Below, in pieces: positions 6,613-9,009 of a stretch of DNA of 9,009 bases. Made by a program: the position numbers and the translations under genes. The stretch is from an uncultured Eubacteriales bacterium. Lineage in GTDB: Bacteria > Bacillota > Clostridia > Lachnospirales > Anaerotignaceae. Each line of letters opens with the position of its first letter. Within the stretch, counting starts at the first letter, position 1. Under the pieces are notes generated by a model. It saw only the letters and a list, made by a program, of their open reading frames with translations, was not told where the DNA came from and did not search any database. The stretch is from NCBI GenBank assembly GCA_959604475.1, contig CAUHBX010000027.1, forward strand, positions 1-9,009, given 5' to 3'.

Positions 6613-6753
6613 TTATCTGTTTTCGCAGGGCTGGTTAGCTACTGTGCAGCTTGTTTTGCATGCTGACTGGCAGGATGTCTGACACTCGCCGCAGCCGCCC
6701 TTTGCTAAAGATTCTTTAAGCATAGCGTTATTTAAAGTTTTAATGTGTTTCAT
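6613..6753 (-). CDS. scfA: SCIFF ranthipeptide precursor, 46 residues
   Basis: A short gene: MKHIKTLNNAMLKESLAK leader, then a cysteine-rich core beginning GGCGECQTSC and ending PCENR. The six cysteines are at 21, 24, 28, 32, 36 and 43, matching the family name (six cysteines in forty-five residues). In characterised homologues a thioether joins Cys32 to Thr37. This peptide has Cys32 and Thr37 at just those positions, so the same crosslink is expected. The ATG is preceded by the strong site GGGAGGT (6761-6767 on the complement, 7 bases away) and a promoter. The maturase gene follows after 79 bases. SCIFF peptides are near-universal in Clostridia; their function is not settled, although cell-density signalling has been proposed for some. 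Confidence 0.97.
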   Translation of the reverse strand: MKHIKTLNNAMLKESLAKGGCGECQTSCQSACKTSCTVANQPCENR

Positions 6754-6790
6754 TTATGTAACCTCCCATAAAATATACATATTTTTTTCA

Positions 6791-6819
6791 ATTGTATCAT
6801 ATTTTTTCTCTTTTGCAAA
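6791..6819 (-). promoter_or_regulatory. Promoter of the SCIFF precursor gene
   Basis: On the complement, a -10 TACAAT (6791-6796) is preceded by TG at the extended -10 position and by a weak -35 TTTGCA (6814-6819) at 17 bases. It gives a leader of roughly 30 bases before the ATG. It lies in an A/T-rich gap between the stop of the TIGR04086 gene and scfA, so the peptide can be transcribed independently of the upstream gene. Confidence 0.65.
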
Positions 6820-6840
6820 GTCCAAATTTACGGATATTGC

Positions 6841-7269
6841 CTATTTCGTATTTACGCCAAGCACTCCGCCTATTCCGCCGCCTGCCGCGGCAACCACAAG
6901 GCAGGTGAGTGTACCCAGGGAGAGGGGTCCGCCGCCTGCGATAAGGCTTATGGCAAGAAGGATTACGCCGTATATAAGTCCGGCGGCAATTCCAATAAGA
7001 AGCCCCTTTTTCCCGTATGCCTTAGACCAGATGAAGCCCGCCGCCAGGGCTGAAACAGCGGTGCAAACGGTAGAGACTATTCCGATATAGGCATCGCTGA
7101 CATTGGTATAGGTTAGAATAAGGGCGCATATTACAAAAACTATACATGTAATTCCGAGGCCGATGCCTATTCCCTTCAAAACAGCAGAAATAAACGGCAT
7201 GTCGTCCTTTTTATCTTTACGGACACATTTTTCCTTTTTTACCGGTTTCTTTTTCTCAGACTTAAACAA
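6841..7269 (-). CDS. TIGR04086-type small membrane protein
   Basis: 142 residues. A strongly basic N-terminus (Lys/Arg-rich, residues 3-21) precedes four hydrophobic, glycine-rich segments at about 27-54, 59-81, 89-111 and 116-139. The composition and size match the TIGR04086 membrane family of Clostridia, whose function is unknown and whose members are often found beside the SCIFF gene. The start is TTG at 7269, chosen because GGGAGG lies 8 bases upstream (7278-7283 on the complement). An ATG at 7275-7277 is out of frame. ATG at codon 24, with AAAGGA a few bases before it, is an alternative that would remove the basic tail. It lies between the PHP gene (77 bases upstream) and scfA (87 bases downstream). 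A role in export or immunity for the peptide would be a guess from position only. Confidence 0.82.
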   Translation of the reverse strand: MFKSEKKKPVKKEKCVRKDKKDDMPFISAVLKGIGIGLGITCIVFVICALILTYTNVSDAYIGIVSTVCTAVSALAAGFIWSKAYGKKGLLIGIAAGLIYGVILLAISLIAGGGPLSLGTLTCLVVAAAGGGIGGVLGVNTK

Positions 7270-7277
7270 AATAACAT

Positions 7278-7283
7278 CCTCCC
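7278..7283 (-). promoter_or_regulatory. Ribosome binding site supporting a TTG start
   Basis: On the complement, GGGAGG ends 8 bases before TTG 7269. No in-frame ATG lies between them, so this site decides for the rare TTG start of the membrane protein gene. Confidence 0.7.
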
Positions 7284-7346
7284 GCTATATAATGTATTAA
7301 AACCCGCTCTAAGCCGTCAGTTACTAATACAAGTATATTAAGGATA

Positions 7347-8192
7347 TTACTTTAATATGTCTTTCATCTCGTCCGCAAAGGACTGCGGAATTTTAAGCGC
7401 TCCCCTGCCTGTACCTATTTTTATATCGGGCTTGTTAAGTCCATGGAAATCGCTTCCCCCTGATTTCATAAGCTTATAATATTCGCAAATCTTCCTAAGC
7501 TCCTCCGACTGCCTGGGAGTATATGTTGAATATATCGTTTCCATTGCCATAAGCCCATATCCCTTAAGCTCGCCCACAAGGTTGTGTATCTCAAGATAGC
7601 CGTAGCCGTAAAGCGTAGCATGTGCGAGAACGGGTATGCCGCCTGATTTTCTTATAACCTCAATACAGGTTTTCGGCGTGAGTGTCTCACGTTTAACATA
7701 GCCAGGGCGTCCCGAGGAAATATATCTGTCAAAAGCCTCTTCTTTATTTTTGACATAGCCCCTGTTAACCATCACATTCGCGTAGTGGGCCCTCGTTATT
7801 ATATTTCCGCCTGCGTTTTCCTCAAGCTCCCGAAGCGAAATTTCTATGCCGATACGGCTTAGAGCCTTTATCATTTTTTTGTTTCTCTCATTTCTTTCGT
7901 TAACGATAAACTCCATACTCTCTTTAAGCGTACTGCTATTATAATCAATAAAAAGCCCCACAATATGAAGCTCGGTATTCTTGTATCCCGCGGCAAGCTC
8001 TATTCCGGGTATTGTTTCAATCCCAAGCCTTTTTCCCGCCTCCATAAATTCATCCAGGCCATCCGTAGTGTCATGGTCGGTAAGAGCAACAGAGGCCAGT
8101 CCGGCATCCTTTGCCAGTTCCGCAACCTCTGACGGAGAAAAGGTACCGTCTGACGCAGTGGAATGTGTATGCAAATCGGTGAGTTTTTCCAT
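7347..8192 (-). CDS. PHP-domain phosphoesterase, RNase AM/YciV (TrpH)-like
   Basis: 281 residues, a full-length PHP domain of the YciV/TrpH type. Metal-ligand candidates appear in the expected order: DLHTH (Asp6, His8, His10), Asp15, DHDTT (Asp39, His40, Asp41), GIE (Glu65), His76, RAHYA (His136), AHA (His191) and DFH (Asp248, His250). These proteins form a trinuclear metal site. Characterised relatives remove phosphate from 3',5'-nucleotide bisphosphates and trim RNA 5' ends, a likely but unproven activity here. The ATG at 8192 has GGAG 8 bases upstream (8201-8204 on the complement). It is divergent from proC. It heads a same-strand series with the TIGR04086 gene 77 bases further on, but no sequence feature links it to the SCIFF genes. 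Confidence 0.9.
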   Translation of the reverse strand: MEKLTDLHTHSTASDGTFSPSEVAELAKDAGLASVALTDHDTTDGLDEFMEAGKRLGIETIPGIELAAGYKNTELHIVGLFIDYNSSTLKESMEFIVNERNERNKKMIKALSRIGIEISLRELEENAGGNIITRAHYANVMVNRGYVKNKEEAFDRYISSGRPGYVKRETLTPKTCIEVIRKSGGIPVLAHATLYGYGYLEIHNLVGELKGYGLMAMETIYSTYTPRQSEELRKICEYYKLMKSGGSDFHGLNKPDIKIGTGRGALKIPQSFADEMKDILK

Positions 8193-8212
8193 TAAATCAT
8201 CTCCATATTTTT

Positions 8213-8218
8213 ATTTTA
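8213..8218 (-). promoter_or_regulatory. Possible extended -10 box of the PHP gene
   Basis: On the complement the sequence reads TGGTAAAAT, an extended -10, but no convincing -35 sits 16-18 bases upstream. The implied leader would be very short, with the ribosome binding site almost at its 5' end. TATAAA further upstream (8236-8241) is another weak candidate. Confidence 0.3.
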
Positions 8219-8292
8219 CCATATAAACGGAAATATTTATACACCGGCTGGGCTGAACTTCCGGCAGAATATCCTGTCTTCCCTTAAAAACC

Positions 8293-8322
8293 TTGTATGT
8301 CGTTCCTGTACAATGGTATAAT
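8293..8322 (+). promoter_or_regulatory. Promoter of proC
   Basis: A perfect TATAAT (8317-8322) is preceded by TGG, giving a full extended -10 (TGnTATAAT). TTGTAT (8293-8298) is a weak -35 with an 18-base spacer. Transcription would start near 8329, just before the AAAGGAG ribosome binding site (8335-8341). Confidence 0.75.
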
Positions 8323-8350
8323 AAATCAAAAACAAAAGGAGCGGTTATTT

Positions 8351-9009
8351 ATGAAATACGGATTTATCGGCGCTGGAAATATGGCCGGCGCCATTATAAA
8401 GGGAATGACTGTCGGTACAGGAAGCTTTAACGGCAGCGATATATATGTATACGACCTCCACAGGCCCGCGGCGGAAAAGCTGGCACAGATATGCAGCATA
8501 AACGTGTGCAGAAGCACAGAGGAGGTTATAGAGGCATCGGACGTGCTCATATTAGCTGTTAAGCCTAACGTTCTGGCAGATGCGGCTGCTCCAGTCAGGG
8601 ATATAATTCTTAAAAAATCGCCGCTTGTAATTTCGATAGCCGCGGGTAAAAGCCTTGAATTTCTTGAAAATATGCTTTCACCTGAGCTTCCCATAATAAG
8701 GGTAATGCCAAATATAAACGCCAAGGCCGGCTGCGCGACGAGCGCATTCTGCGCGACAGCCTCCGCAACAGATGAGCATAAGGAAACCGTCAAAGCCCTG
8801 TTTTCAACAGTCGGCTCCATTACTGAGCTTCCTGAAAAGCTTTTTGGAATACACGGCGTAATCGGCGGTGCCGCCCCTGCCTTTGCTTACCTTTATATCG
8901 ACGCGCTTGCCAGAGCGGCTGTAAAAGCCGGAATGCCTAAAAAACAGGCGTTGGAGCTGACAGCGCAGACCGTGCTGGGAAGTGCGAACATGGTCCTTGA
9001 AAGCGATGA
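8351..9009 (+). CDS. proC: Pyrroline-5-carboxylate reductase, 3'-truncated by window edge
   Basis: 219 full codons are visible and the frame runs off the window; the family is usually about 265-270 residues. It catalyses the NAD(P)H-dependent last step of proline synthesis, from 1-pyrroline-5-carboxylate to L-proline, in the cytosol. An N-terminal Rossmann motif GFIGAGNMAGAII (4-16) is followed by LAVKPN (68-73), ISIAAGK (94-100) and RVMPN (117-121). The C-terminal dimerisation/substrate region starts at GGAAPAFAYLYIDAL (172-186). The SGSGPA-type substrate loop seen in many ProC proteins appears here as GGAAPA. AAAGGAG is 9 bases before the ATG. No other proline gene is in view. Confidence 0.93.
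   Translation, partial: MKYGFIGAGNMAGAIIKGMTVGTGSFNGSDIYVYDLHRPAAEKLAQICSINVCRSTEEVIEASDVLILAVKPNVLADAAAPVRDIILKKSPLVISIAAGKSLEFLENMLSPELPIIRVMPNINAKAGCATSAFCATASATDEHKETVKALFSTVGSITELPEKLFGIHGVIGGAAPAFAYLYIDALARAAVKAGMPKKQALELTAQTVLGSANMVLESD

Noticed and set aside
2977..8192. A functional link between TrpB2 and the TrpH-like PHP protein because of the gene name
   Set aside because: They are on opposite strands, separated by the SCIFF cluster and a terminator. The TrpH name reflects position next to the E. coli trp operon, not a role in tryptophan synthesis.
8244..8264. Two CCGG elements that could form a short hairpin upstream of proC
   Set aside because: The stem is only four self-complementary bases with a long loop and no T tract, so it is likely chance.
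8326..8820. 164-codon open frame on the - strand
   Set aside because: It is the antisense shadow of proC, whose Rossmann and substrate motifs are clear on the + strand.

Overview
The window reads as a chromosomal segment of a Clostridia-class Firmicute (Bacillota). The reasons are a SCIFF ranthipeptide locus, which is close to a signature of Clostridia, a T-box riboswitch, AGGAGG-type ribosome binding sites, A/T-rich extended -10 promoters and clostridial protein families. Genus cannot be set from the sequence alone. Both ends cut genes: a membrane GGDEF protein on the left and pyrroline-5-carboxylate reductase on the right.

Left third (+ strand). Bases 1-930 hold the C-terminal part of a multi-pass membrane diguanylate cyclase, closed by a hairpin terminator that begins at its stop codon. 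Next comes a collagen-like protein (1009-2574). It has a short cysteine-rich N-terminus, four Gly-X-Y tracts separated by four 39-residue non-collagen modules of identical length, and a BclA-like C-terminal domain. It has no visible signal peptide or sortase motif, so an exosporium or spore-surface role is the best guess, by inference.

Middle (+ strand). A sigma-A-type promoter, a tryptophan T-box leader (specifier UGG; T-box bulge UGGC, which fits a G73 discriminator) and an intrinsic terminator precede a stand-alone TrpB2-type tryptophan synthase beta chain (2977-4347). A hairpin at 4352-4382 can serve as a terminator for this gene and for the convergent gene beyond it.

Right half (mostly - strand). 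Read in the direction of transcription, the order is a PHP-domain phosphoesterase (8192-7347), a TIGR04086-type small membrane protein (7269-6841), the 46-residue SCIFF precursor peptide (6753-6613), its radical SAM/SPASM maturase (6533-5163), and a TraX-family membrane protein (5133-4387). A promoter lies directly before the precursor gene. A strong hairpin between precursor and maturase probably sets their expression ratio. TraX follows the maturase by only 29 bases, so it is probably cotranscribed. Divergent from the PHP gene, with an extended -10 promoter, is proC (8351 to the window end).

The most informative parts are the SCIFF-maturase-TraX cluster, the T-box/TrpB2 pairing in which two independent RNA features both point to tRNA-Trp, and the modular collagen protein with signs of recent internal duplication. 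I saw no mobile element, CRISPR array, tRNA or rRNA.
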